Notes: generated by a model from the sequence alone, not told the origin. A stretch of DNA of 64,000 nucleotides from Rhizophagus clarus (GCA_015698045.1 BLAL01000194.1:434001-498000); one strand, 5' to 3'. Shown: positions 1 through 11,613, numbered from the stretch's first letter. A program made the numbers and translations.

Positions 1-189
1 TGATATAAAATTTACATTATAACGTCATAATTTAAAAGGAATTCAAAAACATATAATTAAGATTTTACATATAATACATAAATTTAAATATTATTAAGCT
101 CTTAATTAATTTTTAAGTGACTTAATTGAAGATGATATTTCATTTGTTTAATCGGTCAATATTTGGAATACAAAATTTGAAAGTACAAA

Positions 190-497
190 CCAAGAGATTC
201 TTGGAGAACATAATCCTTTAGTATGCATGAAAATCACGTAAAGATGATAAATGAGGTAAAACAAAAGATAGTTTTATTTTTTCTTTTAAAGGTAAAATAA
301 TTTTAAAGATCAAATTTTAAGTCATTAAAAATGCGAATCATGCATTATATCATCATAATGGATATGGTCCCACATTCGACAATGAACTTTCGTTATATGT
401 TACCGAAAAAATTAGTTAAGAATATAATTATAGTGAATATAATGAAAAAAAGATAAGACATGATGAAATAGAAGACTATGAAGTGCTGATTGCGTAA
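190..497 (+). pseudogene. BTB-BACK-TLDc gene fragment (TLDc C-terminal end)
   Basis: This is the decayed 3' end of a TLDc gene. Frame 191 reads EILGEHNPL, matching the EIIGGYNPL stretch of the intact gene at 15477-17012. From 261 another frame reads TKDSFIFSFKG, then YGPTFDNELSLYV, then KKIRHDEIEDYEV, ending at TAA 495-497. The two parts are out of frame with each other, and two stops (318-320, 417-419) interrupt the second. The BTB, BACK and most of the TLDc domain are absent. It is a relic of the same family as the two intact paralogues in this window. Confidence 0.8.
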
Positions 498-829
498 TCA
501 ATACTATATGTATGTGGACAGATGGTAAAAATAGTTTTTATTTTTCAAATGAAATATAATTCACATTAATAAAACCATCATATTACAAAGTATTGAAGCT
601 TCTTAATCCAATTATATACTAACATTGCAGTTTATAATAAATACTGGTCAAAGATATTTTTTTTTATATTAACCTAGTATCTAAGTCAGTACCGGATACC
701 CATAAAAAAGAATAGTTAATAAAAACAAAACGTCTTGAAAACTTATCTGAGACCTGATATTTTGCAAATTTGAGATGATATTGTAAAATACCTGAAGCAA
801 TACTATTGCCAGTATTTTACACTAAGTCG
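498..829. other. AT-rich spacer, no gene seen
   Basis: No coding or structured signal was recognised between the TLDc relic and the first tandem-duplication unit. Confidence 0.5.
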
Positions 830-1909
830 CGCAATACTTTTATTGATAAATATGGGCCCTACATTTAATCCAGACTTTAATATAAATAAATTCGAAAAAT
901 GTAAATAAAATTTATTTGTGAGCATATGCGATTAAAATGATAAAGGATAAGAAATACATGATTTTCAATGAAAAATTATAAAATAATCAATTGTAAGTAT
1001 TTAAGTATCAATTTCCATCAATCATTCCGTTAAAATATAGTATAATTCTGAGGAAGAAAATTCTCGTATATTTTATAAAAACGTGAAAAATTCTGTTTAT
1101 CGTTGTCAAATATTATTTAGAAAAATACCGGTGATGACGTTTAATGGCGCAGTAAAGTCAAATCAGATGATCATGTGGCAAAGTAATTGATTATGTAATA
1201 ATTGTGATTTTTATGAATTATTTATATCATTTATATTAAAATAAATATTTGTTTTATTTAGTATATTTTTATCATTTAGTTTATTTATTTAGTTTTTATT
1301 ATTTTTCGTGCTGTGAATTAGAATTGATTAGGGATTAACTTATAAAACTAATAAACTCTTGTATTAAAAACGAACTGTGTTTTGTATTCTTTTGTTTCGT
1401 ATTTGTGTTTTTAGCGTGTCTTGTTGATAAAACTTGGTTATAGCAAAAATGATAGTCGTTATGAAACAACAAATGAACTTTTTTGGTACATTGAAATTGA
1501 TGAGTAAAAGTTTCTTGTTTTAATGATGCTGTACTCAAAATTCATTTTATTTCTTTATTAAAACAATCATTTAAAGAAAAATATAAAAAGTTTTAATGTT
1601 GATTAACTGTAAAAAAGAAAGAAATTTCATTAACATTAAAATAAAGAATGATATAAGTTTAGTATTCATTATTATTACTATTATTAGAAAAAATTGCTAC
1701 GGCAAAACCCTTCCAAAGTTTTGATCAAGTCAATTTAAGTAAACGTCCTTCTTTAAATGAACAAATGCCAAAATCTGCCACTTACAGGTCATTTTTGAAT
1801 TCAAAGATCGGAATTCATCCGAGTTTTTTTGTAAAAAAAAAAAAAAAAAAAAGAATAATATTTTTATATTTAAAAGACTCAAAAAAAGTTTAATTACGTA
1901 TACAGTACA

Positions 1910-1919
1910 GTATATAAAG
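1910..1919 (+). promoter_or_regulatory. TATA box of the pseudogene copy (uninterrupted)
   Basis: GTATATAAAG lies 55 bp upstream of the pseudogene ATG. It is the uninterrupted counterpart of the site in which the MITE sits upstream of the intact paralogue. Confidence 0.6.
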
Positions 1920-1964
1920 ACGTACAAATTCACATTCACCTTTCATTAATTATCCATAACAACA

Positions 1965-2150
1965 ATGTCTAAATTTTTTATTATTCACTTTCTTAATAAT
2001 TTTAAACCTAATACCTTTTAATATATCTGTTTCAATTAACAAAATCTTCAAACATTCTCACTCATCGTTAAAACATTGATAACTAAAGCCAAAGGTTCAG
2101 CACGTAGTATCACAATTGTATTAACAATATTGGAATAGTAATTTATTATA
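1965..2150 (+). pseudogene. truncated paralogue of the secreted protein gene at 4379
   Basis: The sequence from ATG 1965 aligns with the start of the intact gene at 4379: signal-peptide region, the ATACCTTTTAATAT stretch, and the TCAGCACGTAG stretch. Small insertions shift the frame, and an in-frame TAA stops translation after 18 codons. After about 2130 the sequence jumps to what corresponds to the intact gene's 3' UTR, so roughly the central and C-terminal two thirds of the coding region are deleted. The upstream TATA region is also conserved. Confidence 0.75.
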
Positions 2151-3626
2151 AATAGAATCACATATAAAAAAGTTTAAACGCGAATTATTATTATAATTTT
2201 AAATTATATTACATTAATTATATGTCCCATTTCTATTTTAACTTACTATAATGATTATTTTCTTTATTTTATCTTTGCTTTTTTATAAATTTTTCCCTTG
2301 GAAATTTTCAACATAAAATTTTACTATATAATTATGGAAATTCATTTCACTATATATAAACAACCAATTATTATTGACAGGTTGTTTAACGAAAATATGT
2401 CAATCAATATATCATTGTATTTAATGGAAAATAAATGAATCCATATTTATTTTCATTTAACGAAAAACAAATGAACCCATATTTGAATTTTCATTTGGAA
2501 ACAAAAAATATTTGGTAAATAAATACACTGCATAGGAAATAAATAATTGTGCAATTGCCAAAAGAAGATCTCAATCTTCATTAGTTTCGATGGTGTCGAT
2601 CGGCCGGATCGCCTTAACAAAAAGAGAAAGAAGAAAATATTAATAAAAATCAGTTTTGAAAATTGAATTCGAAACTTAACATCCGAATTATCCAAAAGTC
2701 AGAAACCGCCTCTAAAGTCCTATCGTCAATGTTCTATGATAAGTCACGCACTATCATTTATTAATAAATAGGGTCTCGCATTTAATACAGATCTTAATAT
2801 AAATGAGTTCGAAATTGAAGATGAAATTTTATTTATGAGATATAAGGGATAAGAATTTTAAATTATGGGGCATATGAAAGGAGTTTAATATCATGGGATG
2901 AGAAATGATGTAATCAAAATTCCTTATAAATTTTTTATTTTCGTCATTTTTATATTTACGGTATTATTAATTGATAATAATTATATTTATTCTTATCAAT
3001 GAAATCTGCTATTAATTTAGATTTTTTTTTTTTATTACAAATAAGCGTTAAAATATGGTATAATACTCTATTTTTATAATTTGACAATAAATTCTTTTTA
3101 AAAGTTATTAAGACTTTTTTAAGAAATTCTAAAAAGAAAATTATTGTTTATTATGTATAGTACAAACGTAAAAATGTTGCTTATCACCGTAGTATTAAAC
3201 AACAACAAATGGGACGCTCACGTTTTTGTTAAATGACCATTTATACTATTGATAGATAAAGTTTTTTTTACTCAAAATGTCATTTACTTCTTTGTTCAAA
3301 AAAAAAATCTGATTATCTTCATTGTTGATTCAGCATCATTAAAAAATGAAATAAATTTAGTATTTTATTTGTTCAGCTGCGGTGACGAAATCTTTCAAGG
3401 AATTTTTGATCTAACCAATTTAAGTAAATAGCTATTCTATAAATGCAAACGCACATGCTGCTCATTGTTTAGAATATAAATAATAAAAGTAATTAACTAG
3501 ATTTGAATTCGAAAGAATCGTCAAACTAACGTAAAATAATATGCAAAGCGGTTAATATCGTATCTGTTAATCTAAGGTTTTATTTTTGAAAGAGGATAAA
3601 AGGTTGTAAACTTGATTATATATACT

Positions 3627-3634
3627 GTATATAA
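3627..3634 (+). repeat. 8-bp target site duplication (left)
   Basis: GTATATAA lies directly before the CAGTG end of the MITE and is identical to 4324-4331. Confidence 0.85.
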
Positions 3635-4323
3635 CAGTGTTGGCAAGTGACATGAAATGATACAAATGATATTAGTGACATGTCACATGTCATTATATCA
3701 TTTCAAAAGGCAAATGACAAATGATTGTCATTTAAAATATATCATGTGACCTGTAATATATTTCGCATATTTATTCTGTTAACTTTTTATTACATTAGAT
3801 ATTTAATTCAAGTTTATCATTGAACTAACATAAACTGGCATTTCTAAAGATTCATTAAACAAATTAAGTAGATTTCATTTATCTAATGGATTATCTACTG
3901 GATGAGTATCCTGCCCACCTACTACAAAATTATAAGTTTCTTCATTTATAACCATCATCGCTATCTAAATGATTTTCTTTGTCAACCGACAAAAACGCGA
4001 AAAAAAATTAAAATCTTTAGATTCATTTTGCATAAAATAAAATGTTATCACTTATTTTTTTTTCCAAATTTAATAAACGAAATATGTTCATTAAGCTATT
4101 TTGGGTATACGCGCCTAAAACAATTACCATTAAGAAATATTTTTGCCGCAAAATGGATCATCAAATGATAATGACATTATCATTTAAAAATGACACATGT
4201 CATTTTGTCACTTGTCATTTGTAAATGACATTTATTTTAAATGATACGAATTCTTATATCATTTTGATATCATTTGGGATCATTTAAAAATTAGCCAAAT
4301 GACATTGTCATTTGCCATCACTG
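3635..4323. mobile_element. hAT-type MITE inserted in a promoter
   Basis: The 689-bp element is bounded by inverted ends starting CAGTGTTGGCAAGTGACA and, from the right on the other strand, CAGTGATGGCAAATGACA. Identical 8-bp duplications GTATATAA flank it. The subterminal parts are dense in CAAATGA/TCATTTG words. An 8-bp duplication and CAG-starting ends are typical of the hAT superfamily. No transposase is encoded; the small frames inside (3902-4224) have no recognisable domain, so it is non-autonomous. A second member with the same ends is at 37178-37485. It lies within the duplicated unit directly upstream of the secreted protein gene. Confidence 0.88.
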
Positions 4324-4333
4324 GTATATAAAG
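4324..4333 (+). promoter_or_regulatory. TATA box re-created by target site duplication
   Basis: GTATATAAAG lies 55 bp before the ATG at 4379. Its first eight bases are the right-hand target duplication of the MITE. The paralogue at 1910-1919 shows the same TATA sequence without the insertion. Confidence 0.7.
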
Positions 4334-4378
4334 GTGTTCGAATTCGCATTCATCATCCATTAATTATCAATATCAACA

Positions 4379-4888
4379 ATGTTTAAATTTTTGTTATTCA
4401 CTTTCATAATTTTAACCTTTATACCTTTTAATATTTCTGTTCCAATTAATGGAATCGATTTTAACATTCTTACTCGTCGTCAAAATGTTAATAACGCTTG
4501 TTATGTTAAAGCAGCTAAGGAATCAGCACGTAGCACCACAATTGTTCTCATCAATAAGAGTGGAACTGATCTCTTTTATATTTCTTCCCCTCTTGATCAT
4601 GGAATATGGACTTCTGGTTGTGATCCAAGCACAACACAGATCGTACCAAATGGTCAAAGTATAAGTTTTTCCAACGAATCAGACGGATTTGCTACTGGCG
4701 ATGGAGGCTCAGTGGTTTATTCGATTGGAAGTGAGGCACCTCCGTTAACATTCACCATTAATTGGAGTAATCCATTTACAGGGAGTAACTCGTATGAAGT
4801 GAATTTTCCGCAAGGTTCAAAGTATGCATATAGTGCTCCCTTTCCTCCTAGCGGTGATAATGCGTACTATGAGATTACAATTTTATGA
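4379..4888 (+). CDS. small secreted aegerolysin/ET79-like protein
   Basis: The product is a 169-residue protein. Residues 1-20 form a hydrophobic signal peptide. A Thr-Arg-Arg site at 32-34 looks like a Kex2-type processing site. The mature part holds two cysteines (41 and 81) and reads as a beta-sandwich: alternating hydrophobic strands, a SDGFATGDGGSV-type glycine-rich loop and an INWSNPFTGSNSYEV segment near the end. This pattern resembles the aegerolysin/crystal-protein ET79 group of small secreted proteins, whose members bind membrane lipids or act with partner proteins. The assignment is from pattern memory and is tentative. No membrane segment follows the signal peptide. The ATG was chosen because it opens the signal peptide 55 bp after the TATA box. 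The frame is intact, unlike the paralogue at 1965. Confidence 0.75.
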   Translation: MFKFLLFTFIILTFIPFNISVPINGIDFNILTRRQNVNNACYVKAAKESARSTTIVLINKSGTDLFYISSPLDHGIWTSGCDPSTTQIVPNGQSISFSNESDGFATGDGGSVVYSIGSEAPPLTFTINWSNPFTGSNSYEVNFPQGSKYAYSAPFPPSGDNAYYEITIL

Positions 4889-5440
4889 AATAATAAAATC
4901 ACGTAAAAAATTATTTGAACGCAAAGGATTAACACGTTGTATCATGCTATTTTATTTTACTTTTCTTTAGATTATATTTACAATATTTATATATGTACAT
5001 TGAAACCAATCAAGCTTTTATGTTTCCCTTAAAAATATTTACATAAATATACATATTATTGAATCAGAAATTATGTAAATAGCTATAGTTTGATATTATA
5101 ATGATTATTTACTCTTTATTATCCATATTTTTCTTTTTTTTCGTATTCTTTTTATTAATACATAAATTCTTCCCTTGAGAAAATTTAAAATAAATTTTCA
5201 AATACGCCGTGAAGCTATTTTATTTTATTATGAGACACAATCAATTAGTTGTTTAATAAACATATTTCATTTATCAAAAAATAAATGAATCTGTATTTTT
5301 ATTTCCATTATCAAATTATGAATGAATCTATTTTGTTTTCATTGAGCAAAATATATGATTCCATATTTAAATTTTCATTTACGTCATGTAAGAAATTAGA
5401 TGTCGATCATTCGGAACGGCTTATTAATAAAACCATTTGG

Positions 5441-6880
5441 TTAGCCCAATTTCTCAATTAACAAATTTAGATAAATCTTTGTATCATCATCATTTCCTGA
5501 TATAATAATTCTCAAAGAAAATGATTGTATTTATATAAATATAGAATTTAAATTTTAGGTTAATATTTGTAAAATTAAGTTCATCTTTTTTTTTTTTTTT
5601 AAGCGTGCATAATGAAAAAGAACAATTTTAAAAATAATGTTACGGCAAAATATGCAAAAGCAAGTAAAGATCAGAGCTCAAAAAAAAGTTTTTTTTTTTT
5701 TTTTTTTTTTTTTATTTAAATTTTATTGTATTATCCCAAAATACATGAAACAATATTAAAAAGCAAGCCGCCTGCTTTATTATTTTTAAAATTTTAATGT
5801 CACAAGAACCTAAAAAAAAATATAGTTAAAAATAACTGAAACACACCCTTGTGGAATTCATGATGTATCGTAGTCAAAGTTTTATAAAATTTTTTATTGT
5901 AAAATCTGTTTTATGAAATTTTATCATGTAATTTTCTCTACGCAATATTATTTGATCAGCGTTATGAAAACCAAGCCGCCGACATTAAGAAATTGTTCCA
6001 TGTTAACAAATGGATTTCAAATGATGTTTATTGATTTGCATATAATGACTTCAATTACGCGCGAGATGTGTGAATGTATACGGCCAAAATGATCTACGTA
6101 TGCATTGCATTGAAATCGGTCCCCGTACTTTTTATATACGATATTATTATCTAAGTATGTATGGTTAAAATTAAAATAAAATTTAGCTTATCGTTATAAT
6201 ATAATTTATATATCTTTTAAAATAATTTTATTTATATTATTTTTAACACAAATTTATATGCGGTGTAATGTTGTGGGCGAAATCTGAGTTTCAGAAATCG
6301 ATTCCGAAACCAGTTTCACCAAACCACTCAAATTCTGAAACCCTAACCTAACCATTATTGCGTTGATATTTTTAGGTTAAATTATCGTTAATTTATCATT
6401 TTCGCATATAACATTTTATACAAAATAAAACTTTAATAAATAGAAACACGCAGTCATTATGTTTTATTATATACTAAATAATTATTTAAATTTAAAAATA
6501 ATCCTCAACTGTTAAATTTGGGATACCTCCTTTAATTTTTGGCTTAGAAATCGTCATATTAAAGCGGTTAAATCTTGAGAGTTTTAGCCTGTAGATCCTT
6601 GTGTTAAAGACATTTTAGAGGTGCTCAAAGCAAATTACAAGAAATAATTTTCTACTTTTTGTGATATATTTGAAATGTATATATTTTGCTAAGCGCATTG
6701 ATCAACGTTCTTCCTAATGTATCACATAATATATTTGAAAATATGTCGCATTATTGCATTATTGTATCACATAATATGATATTTACATAAATGTACTATC
6801 GTACATATTTTTAATCGGATTGACGAAATTTGATTCACATAATTGCTATAATTTTTGTCATGTAGATCATATCTTTTGTA
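5441..6880. other. AT-rich spacer, no gene seen
   Basis: It contains homopolymer tracts (for example a T-run near 5691-5713). The part from about 6720 to 6800 loosely resembles 17590-17660 upstream of the intact nuclease gene. No coding signal was recognised. Confidence 0.45.
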
Positions 6881-7445
6881 TCAACGTGTCAGTCCAAATC
6901 ATACTGACTAGAAGAGATTTTTTTATATAAGATTCCCACTAGATTCCCCCAACGCGTTGTTCTTTTTCTATAATATATTACTTATGGTAAATTTTTTAAT
7001 TTTTAATATTTTACAAATTGACAATTTACTCAATAACGATACATTTCTGCAAGATCAGCGTTGGAACGTGAATCCATTACCAGTTATTGCCTCCGCATCA
7101 CCGCCCTCTGCTGCTTTCACACATCACTCTGTTACATTTAGAGAAAGCTGTTAGATAACAAAAGATTATGTAAAATTAACGAAGGTGCGTTTTTTTATTT
7201 TGCAATGAAGGGTAACTCCCAATTTTAATCTCATGTTAATGAGGTTTGGTTCGGAGAACTACTGGATTTTTGATACTGGTACCCACTCCAGGTGTTCTTG
7301 GTCCAGGCACCCTGACTTTGTCGTTAATAAGGGTCTACTGATTCTGGAGGAGGAATTGGTTATGTACTTTCCCTTATTACTAAATAAAAGTCGCACTATT
7401 AACATCATTATTCTATAAAGGAATGAGAATATACTCACATATGCG
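6881..7445 (+). pseudogene. collapsed relic of the PD-(D/E)XK-like gene
   Basis: It carries, in order, short matches to the intact gene at 18619-20165. The first is a shared upstream block (GTGTCAGTCC, TCATACTG, TAGAAGA) also seen at 18396-18450. The second is a piece resembling intron 1 (ATGGTAAATTTTT near 6984). The third is the end of exon 2 joined to the full intron 2 (7185-7415), followed by GAGAATATACTCACA from exon 3. Most exon sequence has gone while the intron 2 segment is nearly identical. No function is expected. Confidence 0.6.
7185..7415 (+). repeat. near-identical copy of the 240-bp intron segment
   Basis: From GTGCG at 7185 to about 7390 the sequence differs from 18976-19183 at only a handful of positions: a T-run length, one T/G near 7228, and a few changes around the CTTTCCCTT stretch. 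The flanks diverge. The segment is visibly richer in G and C than its surroundings and can form a CAGGTG/CACCCTG hairpin. Confidence 0.7.
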
Positions 7446-7976
7446 GAGCGTAATATTAGCAGGACTTAATATTTTTTATGAGCGCTTGAATATGCAGGTA
7501 AGGGTAGTTCATTTTACGTGTGAAGACAATGCAGCCCAGAGACCATTATCCGTGAATCAGAAAAATCCAACGTAATACATTCCTCACATGACAAGAATTT
7601 GAAAAAGTGCAAATGAGCGCACGATACAAGAACACAATCTCTGATTCTTTTGGATTCATTGATAATTGCAATTAATTATTTTCTATCGATAATTAAATCA
7701 TAATGTATCGATACACCTGATCTGAAAAAAAACATGATCATTTAAATATATTTCTTTTTATTTTACGCCATATTGTTTTTTTTTTAGTAACGGACGATTA
7801 GGAGAGATGTGGAAAAGTGACATTTTAAAAATGATGTAAACGCAAATTCGTAAAACATTTTTATTTATATAATAATTTTTATTCATAAAATACATATAAT
7901 TGTAATAAATACAATAAAAATAAATTATAAACCACCTATTATTATAATTTGCATAGCCAATAATGTATCTTTAACA
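7446..7976. other. spacer, no gene seen
   Basis: AT-rich. It contains the probable 3' flank of the F-box gene on the minus strand. Nothing else was recognised. Confidence 0.45.
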
Positions 7977-9425
7977 TTAGAGGAGTATCTCGACCAAACC
8001 TCCATCCGGTTCTGCTGAAACTATAAATTTCTCAATAACATTTAATTTCATATATTTACCAATTATATTCAAATTTTCATTATCAGTATCTAAACTTTCA
8101 GTAAGATCAAATCTTTTAATAAATATAGTGATTGGAAGGTATGATGTACGTTTGGACCAATTTATAAAAAACAAATCCAACTCTTCTGGAAGTAATTTTT
8201 TCGTATCATAAGATTGATGATAATATAATAATTCTATTCTATTCAAATTTTTAGGTGAATAATTTCCAATCATTTCCAATGCTACCTTTTCGCTCAATAA
8301 ATCAACGTCTCCTAACCAAATCTTAATAGTTTCTAAAAGTTTACAAGAGGTTAAAACAATTTTCAATGTCTCCAATTCATTATTCTTAAACCCAGTACAA
8401 AGTTTTTTAAGATTAATACAAAATTTTGCGATCGCTAAATTTATATAATTATTACATATTCCTGATATTTCTCCAAAAGTAAATTCTTCCAAATTCTTTC
8501 CATTGTTTTCTAAAAATTTTATTGCTAAATCAATATTCACCGAAAAAGAATCAATTTTTAAAATTTTTAAATGTGGAAAAATAAAAGTTGTTATAATTTC
8601 AAAAACGTCTGTTCCATCATAAAGTTCTATCTCAAGTTCTTGTAAATTCATGAAATTACTAATAAATGAGAATGAAACATTTTCTATATTAAGATGAAAT
8701 TCATAAACAGTATTATAAAGCTTTGGAGTAAAAGAAGAAACCAATTCTGTCAGATCGGGACTCTTATTAGCTTGAATAATATTAAAATATTTTAAATTAT
8801 TTTGAATAGAGAATAAAAATTCTTTTAATTCATTTGAAATAATATTATCACGAAATTCTACACTAAGTGATTGTATATAATGACAATATTGTGTTAAATG
8901 ATAAAAAAATTCGGAATTAATAGATGAATAACATTGTAATTCCGTGATATTTCTTAAACAATTTTTCGCTCCAGGAAATGAAGTAAAAGTCATAATTGGA
9001 AGATCATCGCATGGTGAAATGTCTAATTTTTTTAAAGAAGTGATTTCTCTCATAAATAATCTAAATATTCCAGTTAAAATATTTTGAGTTTTAGTGTATT
9101 GTTCTGGTGAATGAACGAAAAGTTTAAATTTGGATTGAATTTCATGAACTGATAAAATTCTACAAAATGATGCGTAATTAAACATTGGAAGTTTTGGAAT
9201 TGGGAACGGAAGATTGATTTTATTCTTGGTCATATTTTCGTTTATAAGACATGTCATTAAAGTTCTAAGCGTTTTAGGACTATAGTTCGAACTATCTTTC
9301 CATAAAATTCTTACGGCAACATTACACCAATCTCTATTTACTAATAAGCATGAAAATAAACTAATTTTGTCATTTTCCAAATAGCTAAAAATTTCCGTAA
9401 GGCAATCGAAAGAAAGTCGAGACAT
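7977..9425 (-). CDS. F-box/LRR-type protein
   Basis: A single uninterrupted frame of 482 residues. Residues 3-45 form an F-box (LSFDCLTEIFSYLE, then SCLLVNRDWCNVAVRILWKD). F-box proteins bridge Skp1 of SCF ubiquitin ligases to a substrate. The remainder is irregular leucine-rich repeat-like sequence with recurring L-x-x-L-x-I blocks (for example LQELEIELYDG and LKILKIDSF), probably the substrate-binding surface. Length and layout fit the large F-box families of Glomeromycotina. The ATG is the first in frame, directly after an A-tract at 9439-9453. No premature stop is present. The substrate is unknown. Confidence 0.88.
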   Translation of the reverse strand: MSRLSFDCLTEIFSYLENDKISLFSCLLVNRDWCNVAVRILWKDSSNYSPKTLRTLMTCLINENMTKNKINLPFPIPKLPMFNYASFCRILSVHEIQSKFKLFVHSPEQYTKTQNILTGIFRLFMREITSLKKLDISPCDDLPIMTFTSFPGAKNCLRNITELQCYSSINSEFFYHLTQYCHYIQSLSVEFRDNIISNELKEFLFSIQNNLKYFNIIQANKSPDLTELVSSFTPKLYNTVYEFHLNIENVSFSFISNFMNLQELEIELYDGTDVFEIITTFIFPHLKILKIDSFSVNIDLAIKFLENNGKNLEEFTFGEISGICNNYINLAIAKFCINLKKLCTGFKNNELETLKIVLTSCKLLETIKIWLGDVDLLSEKVALEMIGNYSPKNLNRIELLYYHQSYDTKKLLPEELDLFFINWSKRTSYLPITIFIKRFDLTESLDTDNENLNIIGKYMKLNVIEKFIVSAEPDGGLVEILL

Positions 9426-9438
9426 TTTGAAAATTTTA

Positions 9439-9577
9439 TATTAAAAAAAAAAAAAAATTGAAAGTTTGAAAGGTGTTAAGATTTTTTTTTTTTTTTTTTT
9501 TTAATAAGAAATTCAATTTTTTTTTTAAAAAAAAAAAAAGAACGCCGAACGCTCGTGTATATATATATATATATATT
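9439..9577. repeat. homopolymer runs and TA microsatellite
   Basis: An A-run (9439-9453), T-runs (9482-9501, 9519-9529), an A-run (near 9530-9540) and a TA dinucleotide array (about 9557-9577) lie in the upstream region of the F-box gene. Confidence 0.8.
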
Positions 9578-10879
9578 AAATTCGAAATTCTTTTGATTCG
9601 TAATAACTATACCATAAATAGTAGTTTATTGATTTTTGTCAATACGGATAACGTTTATATAATCCTGTTTAAGGTCGTTTATAATTTTGTATTCACGTCG
9701 ATGATTCTTATTTTCTTATTGAAGGTGTTGAACAACAAGTAAGTTACGTTGCAGATCTAAAATAAAGTTTTTATATAGTCAAAATATTTCCATTTTTTAT
9801 TAAAAATCTTTTAGCTTTTTTATTATAAATAATAACGGATTGGTTTTTTTTTCCTTTTCTTATTGACAGTTATACTTTTCTTATTGACAGTTATAGATAA
9901 ATGACCGTACAACATCGTGCAACGCACTTTGTACATTTTAATTATTTATGGTAGTAAAGTTCAACGAAAATGGTTATTAAAATCGAAATTAGATCCGGGT
10001 TACTCGGCGTTTTTTGTACTAATACAGAAAAGATCTCATTCAATTGAAACCAGTTATACCAACCGAATTTTAGCCACATAAAAGCAGACCCGTAAATTTC
10101 AGGTGCTTATCTATTATTAATCGATTAACCGAACTTTTGAAAAATGGTTTGTAATCATTTTTGCTGATCGTGCTTTCTTTCTTGCTTGAATGATCATCCC
10201 TATTTTTCGATTGAAAATTATTAAAGATATCGAACAAGTCCAAGATAATTTCTAAGCTATTGGACGAACGCAACATTTTATTTTAGTATATGGAGTTGAC
10301 CATACACCATGACCTATATTGACAAAAGGAATTCTCCGTTAATTACAACCATAATTATCTGCTGCCTTGATGAACGTTTTACCAGTAAAAAATTTCTAGT
10401 GTGACAAACCCATGATGTTTTCTTTAATCCATAGGTAGACGCAAAAATCAAAACATTTCTGTGACATTCTCCACAAGTCATTGTGATTTCCATTTGTAAA
10501 TTACGCCACTTCGCATATACAGATAATTCTATTTTGAAGTTAATATTATCAACCTAAAATAATTTTATATTTTTTATTTACCTTCTTCAATCGGAAATTT
10601 ATTCATTAACAGAACAAATTAATGAAGAGACGAAAATGTTAGGTTTAAAAATATGACTAACTGCCTCCTGGTGATTGGGAATATATAAAAACCAGCCTGT
10701 CGAGATCATCATGGATCCAAGAATATAATCTGCAAACAAATAAGTTGTGCCACTTTGTACCAGGAATGTCTTATTTGGTGCGATGGAAATGGCGAACAAG
10801 CATTATATAGCAAAAACCTTATTAAGAAATCGTAAATAGGTATTGAGCGTTTAAAACGATCAGGTAAAACGACTCAAAC
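9578..10879 (-). other. unassigned region with small open frames
   Basis: Minus-strand frames of 68 residues (10070-10276) and 66 residues (10599-10799) have reasonable amino-acid composition but no domain I recognise. Downstream of the first, another minus frame continues from about 10079 towards 9945, which might indicate lost or unrecognised exons. Nothing firmer can be said. Confidence 0.25.
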
Positions 10880-11414
10880 TCATGAGCACGCATGGCTTGA
10901 TGTACGTTTGTGTATTGAAAAGCAGAATATAAACTTTTTTTTATTGTTCTGATGCACATCACACATCCACACTACTCGCACATGGTTCTGTCGTGGAATA
11001 ATATTTGTAGTTAGCTAATACTCTATTTAATAGTCTCGCAGACTTACATAAACGTTCCATCTTTTGCGAATAACATATTTTCCCACTTCCTTTTGTAAAT
11101 CCTGCGGAGGAGTATGATCTAACATAATTTGTATGAATGAGAACGAAACATGTGAGTATTTTAAGGATTGTTAACATGATCTATTCTGAGATTCTTTATA
11201 ACACGTACCTAAAATTTCTCTCAACGTTCTTGTGTCTGAAGGATTAAAGCAGGGAGGACAAGGATAACTTTGATGGTTTTGCTGTTTGTTGTTTCTTGAC
11301 GAACCTTCTATAGAACAATGAACAATGTAAATGACATATGTTAGGGAAAGATAGAGCAAGATACTTACTATTGATGAAAGTGCACCACCTCGAGAGAAAA
11401 TTTGGAAGTCGCAT
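10880..11414 (-). CDS. predicted four-exon small protein, function unknown
   Basis: Spliced reading on the minus strand gives exons 11414-11369, 11307-11209, 11118-11048 and 10987-10880. The three introns are 61, 90 and 60 bp with donors GTAAGT, GTACGT and GTAAGT, and acceptors ending TAG, TAG and CAG. Intron 3 has a GCTAAC branch site. Phases 1, 1 and 0 keep one frame of 107 residues plus TGA. The product has a YPCPPCF motif, a TLREILDHTPP stretch and a basic patch around RKRWNVY, and it ends at HACS. No family is recognised. Unspliced reading would give two ORFs, one with a signal-peptide-like start (11177-10959). The splice model is preferred because every junction is consensus and the frame stays open. 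It lies divergent to the plus-strand coding trace at 11614-12079, with about 200 bp between them. Confidence 0.45.
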
Positions 11415-11613
11415 TGAAAAGAAGTAAACGGAAAAAAAACTTTTTTTAAGAGTATATTAGGAAATTTTTCAGAAAAGTTAATAGCAAATCCACAAAAATA
11501 TTATCGCACATTTACTAAAATAATTGATAAATCCTTCCCTCTTCTAAAAATAGATTTCGTTAATTTCCACGATCACGTGTTGGACGTATCTGGCGCGTTT
11601 AATTATTTTAGAA

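Larger units (their letters stand above)
830..2640 (+). repeat. tandem duplication, unit 1
   Basis: This unit aligns in order with 2735-5440. The shared blocks are an AAGTCRCGCAMTA block near 830 and 2740, a GTTAAAATATRGTATAAT block near 1030 and 3048, the CAATTTAAGTAAA block near 1728 and 3415, the secreted-protein gene copies, and the downstream AATAAATGAATC blocks near 2430 and 5280. Divergence is substantial, so the duplication is old. Nothing else is seen in this unit apart from the pseudogene at 1965. Confidence 0.65.
2735..5440 (+). repeat. tandem duplication, unit 2
   Basis: This is the second unit of the duplication described at 830-2640. It is longer mainly because it contains the 689-bp MITE at 3635-4323 and a complete rather than truncated coding region. 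Confidence 0.65.

Noticed and set aside
7233-7418. 61-codon ORF as a gene
   Set aside because: It lies in the conserved intron segment; no start context or flanking coding sequence. Kept only as a possibility under findings.
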